A stretch of DNA of 59,410 nt from an uncultured bacterium (GCA_934621605.1 CAKTUZ010000020.1:1-59410), one strand, 5' to 3'; counted from the first letter of the stretch, positions 25,313 to 34,998 are shown. Made by a program: numbers and translations. The notes: generated by a model not told the origin, from the letters alone.

Positions 25313-26554
25313 ATGGCAGACTACTTCTCTTTTACCGAAAAAATGCGCTACGAACTGGGTACAGAAGCCCGTTTAGGACGTATTGATACTCCTCACGGCA
25401 GTATTGAAACCCCTGAGTTTCTTCCCGTAGGCACTTTAGCTACGGTTAAAGGCTTAATGCCCAAGCAACTGGAAGAATTGGGCGTCCAAGGTATGCTCAG
25501 CAATACTTACCATCTTTTCTTACGTCCGGGTTCCGATATCGTTGAGGAAATGGGCGGCTTGCATAAATTTATGAACTGGAAACGTCCAGTTATGACCGAC
25601 TCCGGCGGTTTCCAAGCTTTTTCTTTGGGTGCAGCCCGCCAGTTAGGTATAGGCAAAATCGGCGTTTTCCCCGGTAACGGCGCCGATATGGCTGTCAGAA
25701 AAGGCGATGCCTATAAGCCGCTGGCTCATATTGATGAAGACGGTGTAGTCTTTCGCTCCTTTTTAGATGGTTCCAAACACCGTTTAAATCCGGAAATTTC
25801 TATTCGTATTCAAGAACAATTAGGCGCCGATATTATCTTAGCTTTTGATGAATGCACTTCACCGGCTGCCTCTTACGAATATACGGCTATGTCCTTGGAA
25901 CGTACCCATCGCTGGGCCGTACGCAGTTTAGAAGCTAGACGCGATACTCCTCAGGCTCTGTACGGTATCGTTCAAGGCGGAGAGTGGCAAGATCTGCGCG
26001 AAAAATCTGTAGAATTTATTTCCTCTCTGCCATTCCAGGGCTTTGCTATCGGCGGTTCTTTGGGTAAAAGCAAGCACGATATGCACAAAGTGCTCGACTG
26101 GACTATTCCAGGTTTGCCTCACAATAAGCCGCGTCATTTGCTTGGCATAGGCGAAGTAGACGATTTATTTGAAGGGGTACAACGCGGTATCGATACTTTT
26201 GACTGTGTAATTCCTACCCGCTTTGCCAGAACTTCCAATTTATTCGTACCTTATGACGTTCCCGGAGCCAATAAGCGAGGAACTTTAGTCTTGCGTAACG
26301 CTGAATTTACTCACGACGAACGTCCGGTCGATCCCAATTGTACTTGTTATTGCTGCCGCAACTTCTCACGCGCCTATCTGCGCCATTTGTACAAATCGGA
26401 AGAAATTCTGGGCAGCGTCTTAGGTACTTTGCATAATATCCACTTTATGCTCACCCTTATGCGTGATATCCGCGCTTCTTTGGCTAACGGAACTTTCTTC
26501 GATCTTAAGGCTAAGTGGTTAGATCGCAAAGACGAAGCCCAGGAAGAAAAATAA
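25313..26554 (+). CDS. tgt: tRNA-guanine transglycosylase, likely queuine-accepting
   Basis: 413 residues with the TGT motifs: SNTYHLFLRPG, catalytic TDSGGFQAFSL, the nucleophile Asp in DTFDCVIPTR, and the C-terminal zinc site CTCYCC ... LHNIHF. The enzyme exchanges guanine 34 in tRNAs (Asp, Asn, His, Tyr) for a 7-deazaguanine base. The base pocket reads AIGGSLGKSKHDM, where preQ1-using enzymes have GGLAVGE; the residue at the Val position is Gly, as in eukaryotic queuine-using enzymes. With the queuosine nucleosidase upstream this supports direct queuine salvage. It has no strong ribosome site and lies after a possible attenuator. Confidence 0.93.
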   Translation: MADYFSFTEKMRYELGTEARLGRIDTPHGSIETPEFLPVGTLATVKGLMPKQLEELGVQGMLSNTYHLFLRPGSDIVEEMGGLHKFMNWKRPVMTDSGGFQAFSLGAARQLGIGKIGVFPGNGADMAVRKGDAYKPLAHIDEDGVVFRSFLDGSKHRLNPEISIRIQEQLGADIILAFDECTSPAASYEYTAMSLERTHRWAVRSLEARRDTPQALYGIVQGGEWQDLREKSVEFISSLPFQGFAIGGSLGKSKHDMHKVLDWTIPGLPHNKPRHLLGIGEVDDLFEGVQRGIDTFDCVIPTRFARTSNLFVPYDVPGANKRGTLVLRNAEFTHDERPVDPNCTCYCCRNFSRAYLRHLYKSEEILGSVLGTLHNIHFMLTLMRDIRASLANGTFFDLKAKWLDRKDEAQEEK

Positions 26555-26582
26555 TATCAACAAAGAGAGGAAGTGCGGCGCA

Positions 26583-27689
26583 ATGGCTATAGAATTTAGC
26601 CTTATTATACCCACCTATAATAGGATAGGCGCTCTGCGTCACTGCTTAAAACATATTGAAAGGCTCAATTTTCCTAAACGCAACTTTGAAGTGGTATTAG
26701 TCGACGACGGCTCTAAAGACGAGACCGCTCAACTTAAAGCTGAAGATTTTCCCTTCAATATAACCGTAATTCATCAGCCCAATAGCGGCACTTCCGCGGC
26801 CCGCAACTGTGGTATAAAAGCAGCCAAAGGTCTATTTTGTATGTTTGTTGACGATGACGTCATGCTTCATCCTGACCTACTGCTGGAACACCAGCGCTTG
26901 CATAAAGCCGAGCCTAATTTGGTAGTGCGTGGCCCGGTAATAAATTTTGCTGCTTTGCCCTGCCCTCTGGATACAGACAACGAACTCCTAAGCTCAGCTT
27001 CGGCTGCCTCAGAAAAGCTTAAGGAGACAGCCTGTCAGCAATTGCGCCAAGTTTCCGGTTCCAATTCGGCAATAGGTTCAGCCAATACTGCAGTGTCTTC
27101 CTTTTTAAGTACCGGAGCCCCTCAATCGGCTCACAGTTGCCAAAAATCAGGTAGTTTTTGCTGTAATTTGACTGGCTTATGGAAAGATTGGAGCGGACGC
27201 GATTTGCAGATGCTTAAACATTTTTCCATGAATTATCTCTGCACCAGCAATGCTTCTCTATACCGCCACCATTTAATAGCGGCCGGACTCTTTGATACAT
27301 CTTTTCCACGTTGGGAAGATGCAGAATTGGCTGTGCGTTTGAAACGTTTGGGGCTTAAGAGGCGTTTCAGCTTAAACGCTATCGTTTATCATTTAAAACC
27401 ACCGGAAACTTGGGAAGCCAGAATAAGGACGGCCCAGAAAGATGGTGCCTCGGCCGCTGAACTTTATTTGCGTTATCCAAGTTTTTTAATGCGTTTGCGC
27501 AGCGGCTTACATTTTGCCAATAGCTGGCGCAACCGCTTATTTACCCAAGGGCCGTGGCAAGAGCTTCTGGCGGCCAGCGCTCGCGGTGAAAGCAAAGTGT
27601 TCCCCCAAAAATTCGCTCAGGATATGTTAATCGAAAAAGCGTATTTAGAGGCCGGCCTGGATAGGCTAAAGAGGACTCAATCTTTGTAA
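26583..27689 (+). CDS. Family 2 glycosyltransferase
   Basis: 368 residues with a GT-A fold start: FSLIIPTYNRIGALRHCL, VVLVDDGSKDET, NSGTSAARNCGI and the metal-binding DDD motif in FVDDDVMLHPD. WEDAELAVRLKRLG is the downstream acidic catalytic motif. A Ser/Ala-rich insertion (about 135-195) between the two is atypical. It transfers a sugar from a nucleotide donor, probably in cell-surface glycan assembly. GAGAGGAAG precedes the ATG, 28 bp after tgt, so it may be cotranscribed with the queuine-salvage pair. No membrane helix. Confidence 0.88.
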   Translation: MAIEFSLIIPTYNRIGALRHCLKHIERLNFPKRNFEVVLVDDGSKDETAQLKAEDFPFNITVIHQPNSGTSAARNCGIKAAKGLFCMFVDDDVMLHPDLLLEHQRLHKAEPNLVVRGPVINFAALPCPLDTDNELLSSASAASEKLKETACQQLRQVSGSNSAIGSANTAVSSFLSTGAPQSAHSCQKSGSFCCNLTGLWKDWSGRDLQMLKHFSMNYLCTSNASLYRHHLIAAGLFDTSFPRWEDAELAVRLKRLGLKRRFSLNAIVYHLKPPETWEARIRTAQKDGASAAELYLRYPSFLMRLRSGLHFANSWRNRLFTQGPWQELLAASARGESKVFPQKFAQDMLIEKAYLEAGLDRLKRTQSL

Positions 27690-27755
27690 TCAGCAATATT
27701 TTTGCAGATCATTTGCAGCTAATTCAAGCAGCGACTGACAAGTGAGGACAAGAAA

Positions 27756-28712
27756 ATGGAAAGAAAAGATGAATTTGCCGAGCTGATGAAAGTTGAGGAC
27801 AAATATGAATTGTCTGTCCAAATTTGCTCGCATAATCGCAAAAACGTCTTGCAAATCGTTTTGGAGTCTTTAAAAGACCAAACTTTACCTGCCGACCGTT
27901 TTGAAGTAGTTTTGGTAGACGACGGCTCAACTGACGGAACCAAAGATATGGCTGAAGGTTTAGATCTTCCCTACCATCTGACCGTGTTGCGCCACGAAAA
28001 AAATGCCGGCCTCTCTACGGCCCGCAATACCGGACTCAGAGCTTGTCGCGGTCGGGTCATTCTAATTATTGACGATGACGTTATTGCCGATCCGGATTTG
28101 TTGCGCCAGCACGTTCTGACTCACGCTTCTTACGATAAAATCGTTTGCAACGGTTGGGTAAACCACGTGTCAGAACCTAAACGTCCGCAAAATCCGCAAT
28201 TCACTATGGCTGATGTTTCTACCTCATTTTTCTGGACTTCCAATGTTTCCGTAAAGCGTCGCCATCTTTTAGCTATAGGCGGTTTTGACGAAGATTTCAA
28301 AGAGTACGGCTGGGAAGATCAGGAAGTAGGTTTACGCTTGATGGCTCTGGGCTTAACAAAACAAAACAATTACAAGGCTATCGGCTTCCACGTTAAGCGC
28401 ACTCCGCAACGCAAGGATATTCCTCGTATGCTCAAACAAGCTGAAGCCAAAGGGCGCACTGCCGTGTTGTATATAGATAAGCACGACCGTCCTCGCTCCC
28501 GCTTGGCTACTGGTATTCACCCCGCCCGCCTGGCTGTCTATAAGTTTACCCGCATAGGTGACTGGTTACAAAAACTCTGTTTAGATCGATTAAACCGTCC
28601 GGAGATAAGCGACGATACGCCCTTAACCGGCTTTGACGCTTGGTGTGCCCGTCAACTTTCTACCATCCATTATTTTGACGCTATAGAAGACACTTTAAAT
28701 GAGCAAAAATAA
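27756..28712 (+). CDS. Family 2 glycosyltransferase
   Basis: 318 residues; GT2 motifs SVQICSHNRKNVLQIVL, VVLVDDGSTDGT, NAGLSTARNTGL, IDDDVIADPD and the acidic WEDQEVGLRLMALG. It resembles the preceding GT2 gene in motif order, suggesting paralogous functions in one glycan pathway. GAGGACAAG lies ahead of the ATG. Its stop overlaps the start of the next gene by 14 bp, so translation is coupled with the GT39-like transferase. Confidence 0.88.
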   Translation: MERKDEFAELMKVEDKYELSVQICSHNRKNVLQIVLESLKDQTLPADRFEVVLVDDGSTDGTKDMAEGLDLPYHLTVLRHEKNAGLSTARNTGLRACRGRVILIIDDDVIADPDLLRQHVLTHASYDKIVCNGWVNHVSEPKRPQNPQFTMADVSTSFFWTSNVSVKRRHLLAIGGFDEDFKEYGWEDQEVGLRLMALGLTKQNNYKAIGFHVKRTPQRKDIPRMLKQAEAKGRTAVLYIDKHDRPRSRLATGIHPARLAVYKFTRIGDWLQKLCLDRLNRPEISDDTPLTGFDAWCARQLSTIHYFDAIEDTLNEQK

Positions 28713-30381
28713 AGAACTTTCCGCCTCCGCCTCTCAAGGGAAGGCCAAGACGGCAACCCAGGAAGAATGGAAATGGAATTTTCGCTTCCTAAATTTGCTG
28801 ATAATTACTACCTTATTTCGTATTATATTCGGCGCTCTGGCTGAACTGAAATATGAAGAAGCCTATTACTGGCTCTATAGTCAACACTTGGATTGGTCAT
28901 ATTTCGACCATCCGCCTCTGGTAGGCTGGCTGATTTATATTTCCACCAAGCTGGGCGGAGACGCGGAAATTTGGGTCCGCCTGCCAACTATTCTCTGTTT
29001 TGCCGGCGCACTGTTCTTTATTCATCGTTTGGCTTGTGATCTTTTCGGAGCCAGGACCGGTTTTATAACTGCCGTTTTGGCTTCGTTACTGCCAGCCTTT
29101 GAAGTTTACTCTATGTTTGTCTTCCCCGACGCTCCGCTATTGCTTTTTTGGAGCTTGGTTATGTGTGTCGGTTATCGACTTTACGAAGATGAAAAACCTA
29201 TTTGGTGGTTGGTTATAGGCGCAGCCACAGGTTTGGCTATGCTGGCCAAATACCCTGGCGCATTGGCTCCTCTGGCTCCGATTCTAATTATTGCCCTTAA
29301 GAAAAAATATCATCTTTTCAAGTGTTGGCAATTTTATATAGGAATTATTTTATGTTGGCTGATTTTTAGCCCGGTTCTTTACTGGAACTCCCAACACGAG
29401 TGGGCTTCTTTCCTCTTCCAGGGTGTTTCTCGCTTCTTCGAGGCTAACAGTTGGCTGGATATTTTAGGCGGTTCTATACTTAATATTGCCGCTATGCCCA
29501 CTCCGTTAGGACTGATTCTGCTCCTCTGGGCCGGTTGGCAAAGCTGTAAGCGCATAAAAGATGAACGCTGGCTCTATTTAGTATGTGCTTTCCTTCCTTT
29601 TGCCATTATTGTGGCTGCCGTAGCTCTGGTTCGCTTAGTACAACTCAATTGGCCTTTGCCCGTATATCCGGCTCTAATTATTGCCTTAGCTGCCCTTTTA
29701 GAAGAACTTAGAGCTTGGTATAGTCGCAAATGGCAATTTATTTTAGGTGCTGTTTTTGTACCTGCTTTGCTCTTGAGTTTAATTCCCTGGATTGCCCTTT
29801 TCTTTCCCCTGACCCCTTTGAATCGCTTTAATGAAATTTACGGCTGGAAAAATATGGGCCAGACGGCATTGGAAATAATAAGTGCCAACTATAACAACGG
29901 TCAATGTTTTATTGCCGGTCACGGCTACCAAACGGCCAGTGAGGCAGCTTATTATACTAAGCTTCCTCAACTTACCGTATCCGAAAATTTATACGGCGAA
30001 CGTTCTAAAGGCTTCGATTATTGGAGCCAAAAAGGTGATTTTAAAGGATGGAATTGCCTTTACATTGTTACCGAAGAGTTACACAGTGACGGGAAATTCC
30101 GTTCTCGCGATCCTTTCAATCTAGCTGAGCTCAAAAAACATTTTGACAGCGTCGATCCCACGGGCAACCGCTTAACGGTTTTCCGCGGCGGTGCTCCAGT
30201 TCGTCGCTATAAATTTTATTATTGTGTCAATTATCAAGGTATCCCAACTTTGAGAGGTAAACTAGCCGGTGAAGACATTTTGGAAAAAGTCGATTTAGAA
30301 ATAGATGACGATGATAATTCGACGCCGGTACAAATTACCAGTCAGGCTGGAACTACCGAAAAGACGAAAGAGACGAGGTGA
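28699..30381 (+). CDS. GT39-like membrane glycosyltransferase
   Basis: 560 residues with about 10 membrane helices between residues 28 and 380. Near the N-terminus YEEAYYWLYSQHLDWSYFDHPPLVGWL resembles the first periplasmic loop of ArnT/PMT-type GT-C transferases, where acidic residues bind the acceptor and lipid-linked donor. These enzymes use polyprenyl-phosphate sugars. The C-terminal 180 residues form a soluble periplasmic domain. The gene overlaps the preceding GT2 by 14 bp and ends 3 bp before the MoaB/CinA-like gene, indicating one transcript. Confidence 0.85.
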   Translation: MSKNKELSASASQGKAKTATQEEWKWNFRFLNLLIITTLFRIIFGALAELKYEEAYYWLYSQHLDWSYFDHPPLVGWLIYISTKLGGDAEIWVRLPTILCFAGALFFIHRLACDLFGARTGFITAVLASLLPAFEVYSMFVFPDAPLLLFWSLVMCVGYRLYEDEKPIWWLVIGAATGLAMLAKYPGALAPLAPILIIALKKKYHLFKCWQFYIGIILCWLIFSPVLYWNSQHEWASFLFQGVSRFFEANSWLDILGGSILNIAAMPTPLGLILLLWAGWQSCKRIKDERWLYLVCAFLPFAIIVAAVALVRLVQLNWPLPVYPALIIALAALLEELRAWYSRKWQFILGAVFVPALLLSLIPWIALFFPLTPLNRFNEIYGWKNMGQTALEIISANYNNGQCFIAGHGYQTASEAAYYTKLPQLTVSENLYGERSKGFDYWSQKGDFKGWNCLYIVTEELHSDGKFRSRDPFNLAELKKHFDSVDPTGNRLTVFRGGAPVRRYKFYYCVNYQGIPTLRGKLAGEDILEKVDLEIDDDDNSTPVQITSQAGTTEKTKETR

Positions 30382-30384
30382 GTA

Positions 30385-31137
30385 ATGGAAGCTTCACAAG
30401 TTGCCCTTTTAATAGTAGGACAAGAAATTTTAACTGGCGGAGTAACCGACGCCAATATTGTCTATACGGCTAGAAAATTTTATGAAAAAGGCGTAACTCT
30501 CGCCAAAGTTGAAATTGTCCCCGATAAAATAGATTATATAGCTGAGGCTGTAAAAAGACTCAGTGCTACTTACGACTATTTGATAACTTCCGGCGGCATA
30601 GGGCCAACCCACGACGACGTAACCGTCGAAGGTGTAGCTAAAGCTTTAGGACAACAAGTTATCAAACACAGTTACTTAGAGACGATTATTTCCCGCCATT
30701 ATAAAGGCGCAACTCTGACTGCGGCCCAAAGCCGCATGGCTATGGTTCCTGCCGAAGCCGAACTTTTAGTTTCAACTTCTCCCAGCGATGACTATTTCTT
30801 GCCTCAAGTCTACGTTAAAAATATCTACCTTCTGCCGGGCTTGCCTAAGCTGTACAGCCATTATTTAGAGCACATTATGCCCGTGTTTACCGGTGTACCA
30901 CTTTTGCATGACGAAATTTCTATAAAAGGCATTGAAACCAAATTAACCGCTGCTTTGAATCGCTCTGTCCACAAATTCCCTCAAGTGCGCTTCGGTTCTT
31001 ACCCTTCATTTGAACCAGGTCAGCCCGATTCTTTTATTGTCAAGATCACTTTTGAAGCTCCTGACGAAACCTCTTTAGCTGATTCTAAAGAGTTTTTCCT
31101 CAAGCAGCTGCCTCAGGACTTGAGCGTACTTTCTTAG
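30385..31137 (+). CDS. CinA-N/MoaB-like molybdopterin-binding domain protein
   Basis: 250 residues comprising the MoCF/MoaB-type domain only: LLIVGQEILTGGVTDANIVY, YDYLITSGGIGPTHDDVT and a C-terminal segment as in COG1058 proteins. The amidase half of full CinA is absent, so this is the stand-alone type seen in FAD- or nucleotide-metabolism proteins; the true reaction here is unknown. GAGGTG lies just ahead of the ATG. It follows the GT39-like gene by 3 bp; cotranscription is likely but does not give functional information. Confidence 0.82.
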   Translation: MEASQVALLIVGQEILTGGVTDANIVYTARKFYEKGVTLAKVEIVPDKIDYIAEAVKRLSATYDYLITSGGIGPTHDDVTVEGVAKALGQQVIKHSYLETIISRHYKGATLTAAQSRMAMVPAEAELLVSTSPSDDYFLPQVYVKNIYLLPGLPKLYSHYLEHIMPVFTGVPLLHDEISIKGIETKLTAALNRSVHKFPQVRFGSYPSFEPGQPDSFIVKITFEAPDETSLADSKEFFLKQLPQDLSVLS

Positions 31138-31204
31138 AGAAACAACGCTCTTACTTAACTTAAGATGAAAAGCATCTTTTCTAGTCAAGAATGTGAGGAA
31201 AAAA

Positions 31205-31648
31205 ATGCGTAAAATTAGGATACTTTTAAGCGTAATTTTAACAGCGGCTTTAATTATGGGATTATGCTCTCAAGACGTTTTAGCTGCCAAAAAACAAAAA
31301 GAAAAGAAAGTTGAACATCCTGTAGCCGTTATTAAAGCTACTGTAGACCGAAACTCTTTCGACAACGAAACTACAGGAGTTAAGCGTACCTGTACTTTGT
31401 GGGTTAAAAACTTAAGTCGCGAAACTCAGAAAGATATAAAAGTTAACATCAAGATTTACGATAATAAACGTGAATTGGAAGATTTAGACAAAACTATTGA
31501 AGAGCTCGATCCTGGCGCCAGAGAGTTTGTTCACTTTAAGTGGGAAGATTACAGCCGCAGTAACAAACAAAGAATCAGAATCTGGCTTACTTACACTAAC
31601 GACGAAGGTAAAGAAGTTACTTTCGAAGCTCCTACTCCAGTTTGGTAA
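31205..31648 (+). CDS. Small secreted or periplasmic protein
   Basis: 147 residues from the ATG at 31205 (TGAGGA upstream). A classic signal peptide with basic n-region, hydrophobic core ILLSVILTAALIMGLC and cleavage after VLA (near residue 28) precedes a 120-residue domain rich in beta strands, Lys and Asp/Glu (AVIKATVDRNSF, CTLWVKNLSRET, DPGAREFVHFKW). It looks like a small Ig-like/FxLYD-type fold. No family assigned. A strong terminator follows at 31661-31709. Confidence 0.75.
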   Translation: MRKIRILLSVILTAALIMGLCSQDVLAAKKQKEKKVEHPVAVIKATVDRNSFDNETTGVKRTCTLWVKNLSRETQKDIKVNIKIYDNKRELEDLDKTIEELDPGAREFVHFKWEDYSRSNKQRIRIWLTYTNDEGKEVTFEAPTPVW

Positions 31649-31660
31649 ATAATTTACCGC

Positions 31661-31709
31661 AAGCGTCGGAATAGCTGTAACTCAAAAAAGTGCTACCCGA
31701 CGCTTTTTT
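31661..31709 (+). terminator. Terminator
   Basis: AAGCGTCGG (31661-31669) pairs with CCGACGCTT (31697-31705) and runs into a T-tract. It ends the secreted-protein gene, facing the convergent membrane glycosyltransferase gene. Confidence 0.85.
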
Positions 31710-31726
31710 GTTAATAATAATAAACA

Positions 31727-33517
31727 TTAACGACAAGGGCGGAAGTCGCGCTTTTCAGAATGTTGATAAAGGCGCAGGGTGTCTGCCCTTTTGTTTTGCC
31801 ATTCTTGAATTTGAGTATAACCTTGGAAATGTTTATTTTTAACTATTTCGTCGGCGCTGCCCCCTATTTGCAACAATAAAGAGGACTGCGGCAAAAACTC
31901 ATAATTTATTGGTACATAAATATCGATATCTAAAAGACGTCCATACTTTTCTAAAGCTCTAAGTAGCAGTAAATCGGCGTCAAGACCACGCCCCTGAGCA
32001 AATACAACAGCAGTAAGACGCTGTTCTCCGCTTTTATCGAGTTTAGGTAAGACAGTCCCTAAAATATTATCTAAAAAGGCAGCTTCTTCAGTACGTTCGG
32101 CCTTTTCTTCAGCAATATCTGTACTGCGCAAGGTACTTATACGCCAACTACAACTATTTAAAGCTTCATTGACAGGGATGGCGCCGGGACAATAAATTAC
32201 ACCTAATTGCACAGCCGATACAAAGGCTAAAGCTGCAGCTGCTCCAAGACGCCATAAACGATATTCTCCTATCCAAGCAAAAGCCAAACACAAGCCCAAA
32301 ACTGTGGCTGGTAGCATATATCTGGCCGCACCTGGTACTCCCAAAACAGCATAAATAGCTGCTGCCGATAAACTCATAGCCACAATCAGAAAAGCAATAT
32401 TTTTCTTGGTTGAGTCAGATTGCCTGATTGTCCCAAATACTCCCAACAGAAACCATGTAAAATAAAGCCACCAACAATTATTTAATGCATAAAATAATTG
32501 ACGCAAACAGAGTAAACCAGAATAATTTTGCGCCAAATCACGGCTGCTTTTCCAAACCAGTTCCGACCAAGCAATCCAATACCACCAACCACTCAAAGAC
32601 AAAGCGGATAATAAAGCCACCGTTATACCTAACCATGGCGCAACGAGCCTTTCACCTGTTTCAGCTATCTCATTTTCTTTGGACCATATTTCTTTCGGCA
32701 ATCCCTGACTCTGTAGTTGTGCAGGAGCGGCCATATTTAAGCTTAAAACTTCTTCGCCTATACGCACAGTCGCAACTTTCGGCTCCAACCGTTCCTGCTC
32801 TTCTTTATTGACTTCCGATGGCGCCGACACAACCATAAAGAGTGCATAAGCCAAAAGCGGCAACATATAAAAAATCAAAGCCCACTTGGTAAGTAACCCC
32901 AAGCCAACACAAATACCAAACAGCAGAGAGTATCCTAAACGGCGGAAATTATCCGAAGCTAAATAAGCGACTAAAGCGGCCGTCACAAAAAGCGTTTCCC
33001 CTATTTCCAAAAAAAGGCCGCGACTGTACCAATTGAGCCATAAATTACCGCTATTGGCCAAAAGAGCCAATCCACCACCCCAAGGTCCCCCCAAACGTCT
33101 CCCAAGAGCATAAATTGCATAACCTAAAGGAAATAATAAACAGGCCTGAGCTGCTGCCGCCGCTTGAGCTGAGAACTGTTGATTATGCCAAAAAGCCCCT
33201 AAACAATAGAGCCAAGTGCTTAAAGGTGGATAACCGCTTAAGGGCATGGAGCCGCCTCGGCAAAAAAATTGCCAATGGTGCCAAGCTTCACGGAAGGTGC
33301 GTCCGGAATGTTCTCCCAAAAGCAAAACGCCATTTTGTAACCAATTACTAATCAGTCCATAAAGTAAAAAACCGAATATTAAAGGGAGACAATATTCATA
33401 CCAACGCCAGCAGCTATCTTCTCTGTATCTCATAGGATTAAGTCTCTTCTTAAGCAGCCAAGCCTCTACCTTCGCACAAAAGCTTGTCTTAACGCGAAAA
33501 AGTGGACTTTTAGCCAT
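31727..33517 (-). CDS. GT39-like membrane glycosyltransferase
   Basis: About 596 residues with roughly 11 membrane helices and a GT-C-type layout; LLGEHSGRTFREAWHHWQFF and the loop RGGSMPLSGYPPLSTWLYCLG sit where donor- and acceptor-binding loops occur in GT39/ArnT-like enzymes. A Glu/Lys-rich cytoplasmic loop lies near residues 230-270. The ATG at 33517 is chosen because the 27 residues before it are encoded by an IS605-like hairpin at 33544 and look non-native; a start at the ATG near 33433 is also possible. Likely adds a lipid-linked sugar to a surface glycan or lipid. Confidence 0.75.
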   Translation of the reverse strand: MAKSPLFRVKTSFCAKVEAWLLKKRLNPMRYREDSCWRWYEYCLPLIFGFLLYGLISNWLQNGVLLLGEHSGRTFREAWHHWQFFCRGGSMPLSGYPPLSTWLYCLGAFWHNQQFSAQAAAAAQACLLFPLGYAIYALGRRLGGPWGGGLALLANSGNLWLNWYSRGLFLEIGETLFVTAALVAYLASDNFRRLGYSLLFGICVGLGLLTKWALIFYMLPLLAYALFMVVSAPSEVNKEEQERLEPKVATVRIGEEVLSLNMAAPAQLQSQGLPKEIWSKENEIAETGERLVAPWLGITVALLSALSLSGWWYWIAWSELVWKSSRDLAQNYSGLLCLRQLFYALNNCWWLYFTWFLLGVFGTIRQSDSTKKNIAFLIVAMSLSAAAIYAVLGVPGAARYMLPATVLGLCLAFAWIGEYRLWRLGAAAALAFVSAVQLGVIYCPGAIPVNEALNSCSWRISTLRSTDIAEEKAERTEEAAFLDNILGTVLPKLDKSGEQRLTAVVFAQGRGLDADLLLLRALEKYGRLLDIDIYVPINYEFLPQSSLLLQIGGSADEIVKNKHFQGYTQIQEWQNKRADTLRLYQHSEKRDFRPCR

Positions 33518-33534
33518 TATATTTACCGCAAGTG

Positions 33535-33575
33535 CCGTAAAGCCCCCTGCCTTCAGGCATGGGGATATAAGGCAC
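33535..33575 (+). mobile_element. IS200/IS605-like left-end hairpin remnant
   Basis: CCCTGCCT-TC-AGGCATGGG followed by GATATAAGGCACG resembles the left-end hairpin seen at 24070 (minus strand) and 37631. No matching right end is found nearby, so this is a remnant or solo end. It abuts the start of the glycosyltransferase gene and extends its frame artificially. Confidence 0.4.
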
Positions 33576-33724
33576 GTCCACCAAATTTGCGTAAGCAATT
33601 GAAGGTGGACGGTTGTTGTCTAGACAGGCGCCAAATTAACGGAGAAAACATTGCTTCCAAAAATAATCTTGCTGCCTATTCCGAATAAGAAAGCTTAATG
33701 TATAATGCAAGGAACAATTTTTCC

Positions 33725-34993
33725 ATGAAGGTGTATAAATTGGATAATAATATGCAATTAAATACAGAACAAGCAACCGAGATAGTGGCTGTCCAAACTT
33801 GCGCTACAGATCCGCAACCGCGTCCGGTAAGTAACAATGCAAAGAGCGGTAAAGGTTGTTATATAGCCATCATTATCGTACTGATTTTGATTATCCTGGG
33901 TATAATCGGTTCGGTTGGCGGACTTACTTTTTTGGCCATAATATGTAGCGACGAAGCTGTTCCGGAAGATAAATCAGCTGCTTCAAACTATAAACTTTAC
34001 GTTATCGACGAATTTTCTAAAGACGGCAGCACCACCTCAAAAAAGGAAAAAATAACTAAAGCTGCCCTGGATAGCTCAATAAAAGATAATGGCAGTATTT
34101 TTATGTTGCCTATTTACGGCACGATTGTCTCCGGAGATTGGACTGGCAGTAACCAGAGCGGTTTCGTTACTTCCGAAGATGTTACTTACGCTTTGAAGTA
34201 TATTGCTAAACAAGATAACGTCAAAGCCTTAATTCTTGATATAAATTCTCCCGGCGGCAGTGTTACCGCTTCCGATAATATTTATCATGAAATTATGCAA
34301 TTTAAAAAGGAAAATAAAATTCCCGTAATTGCTATGTTTGAGGGCACAGCCTGCTCCGGCGGTTACTATTCTGCTATGGCTGCCGATTACATTATAGCTC
34401 TGCCCACTACCTGGACAGGTTCTATTGGCGTAATTATGGAAGTTCCAGAAATCAGTAAGCTGATGGGCAAAGTTGGCGTAAATGTAAATACAATTACTTC
34501 TTTAAATGCCAATGGTGGAGCTTCATTTAAAGATATAGGCTCCACTTATCGAAAGATGCGTCCTGAAGAACGTCAGTTGCTGCAAACTTTGGTTACTCAA
34601 AGTTGGAACAGATTTACTGACATTGTTGCTCAGGGACGTAAAGGTAAACTTAGTAAAGACCAAGTCAAAAAATTAGCTGACGGCCGTATCTACAGCAGTG
34701 AACAGGCCCTGAAACATAAATTGATCGATCAAATAGGCTATCGCCAAGATCTTTACAAAAAAGCCCGTGCTATGGCCAAAGCTCCCCAAGCTTCCGTTAT
34801 TTGTGTTACTAGCAAAACTTCTTTCTGGGATAGCTTAGGTAGTGTCTCCTCCAATTTACACAACTTGGCCCAACTCGGTCGTACCCCTTGGAAAGCGGCT
34901 TTGGGCCCTGTCGGCGCTCAACCAGCTTCCTTGCCCCAGAGCAGCTGCCAACCTATGTATATATTGCCTTCTGAACTGACCGAACAGCACTAA
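33725..34993 (+). CDS. SppA-like membrane serine peptidase (S49 family)
   Basis: About 420 residues. One membrane helix (IAIIIVLILIILGIIGSVGG) follows a short cytoplasmic N-terminus. The protease domain has ALILDINSPGGSVTASD and the nucleophile Ser in EGTACSGGYYSAMAADYI, then TGSIGVIM, as in signal peptide peptidase A. The catalytic Lys of S49 enzymes is probably in the segment TASDNIYHEIMQFKKENKI. It degrades cleaved signal peptides or membrane fragments outside the cytoplasm. The start is uncertain: ATG 33725 (AAGGA 12 bases before) or TTG 33740 (AAGGTG upstream); a TATAAT at 33701 makes the ATG at 33698 unlikely. It leads an operon with the ABC and FtsX-like genes. Confidence 0.8.
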   Translation: MKVYKLDNNMQLNTEQATEIVAVQTCATDPQPRPVSNNAKSGKGCYIAIIIVLILIILGIIGSVGGLTFLAIICSDEAVPEDKSAASNYKLYVIDEFSKDGSTTSKKEKITKAALDSSIKDNGSIFMLPIYGTIVSGDWTGSNQSGFVTSEDVTYALKYIAKQDNVKALILDINSPGGSVTASDNIYHEIMQFKKENKIPVIAMFEGTACSGGYYSAMAADYIIALPTTWTGSIGVIMEVPEISKLMGKVGVNVNTITSLNANGGASFKDIGSTYRKMRPEERQLLQTLVTQSWNRFTDIVAQGRKGKLSKDQVKKLADGRIYSSEQALKHKLIDQIGYRQDLYKKARAMAKAPQASVICVTSKTSFWDSLGSVSSNLHNLAQLGRTPWKAALGPVGAQPASLPQSSCQPMYILPSELTEQH

Positions 34994-34998
34994 AAAAA

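Noticed and set aside
33518..33598. N-terminal extension of the membrane glycosyltransferase to 33598
   Set aside because: The added residues are encoded by an IS605-like hairpin and look unlike the protein family.
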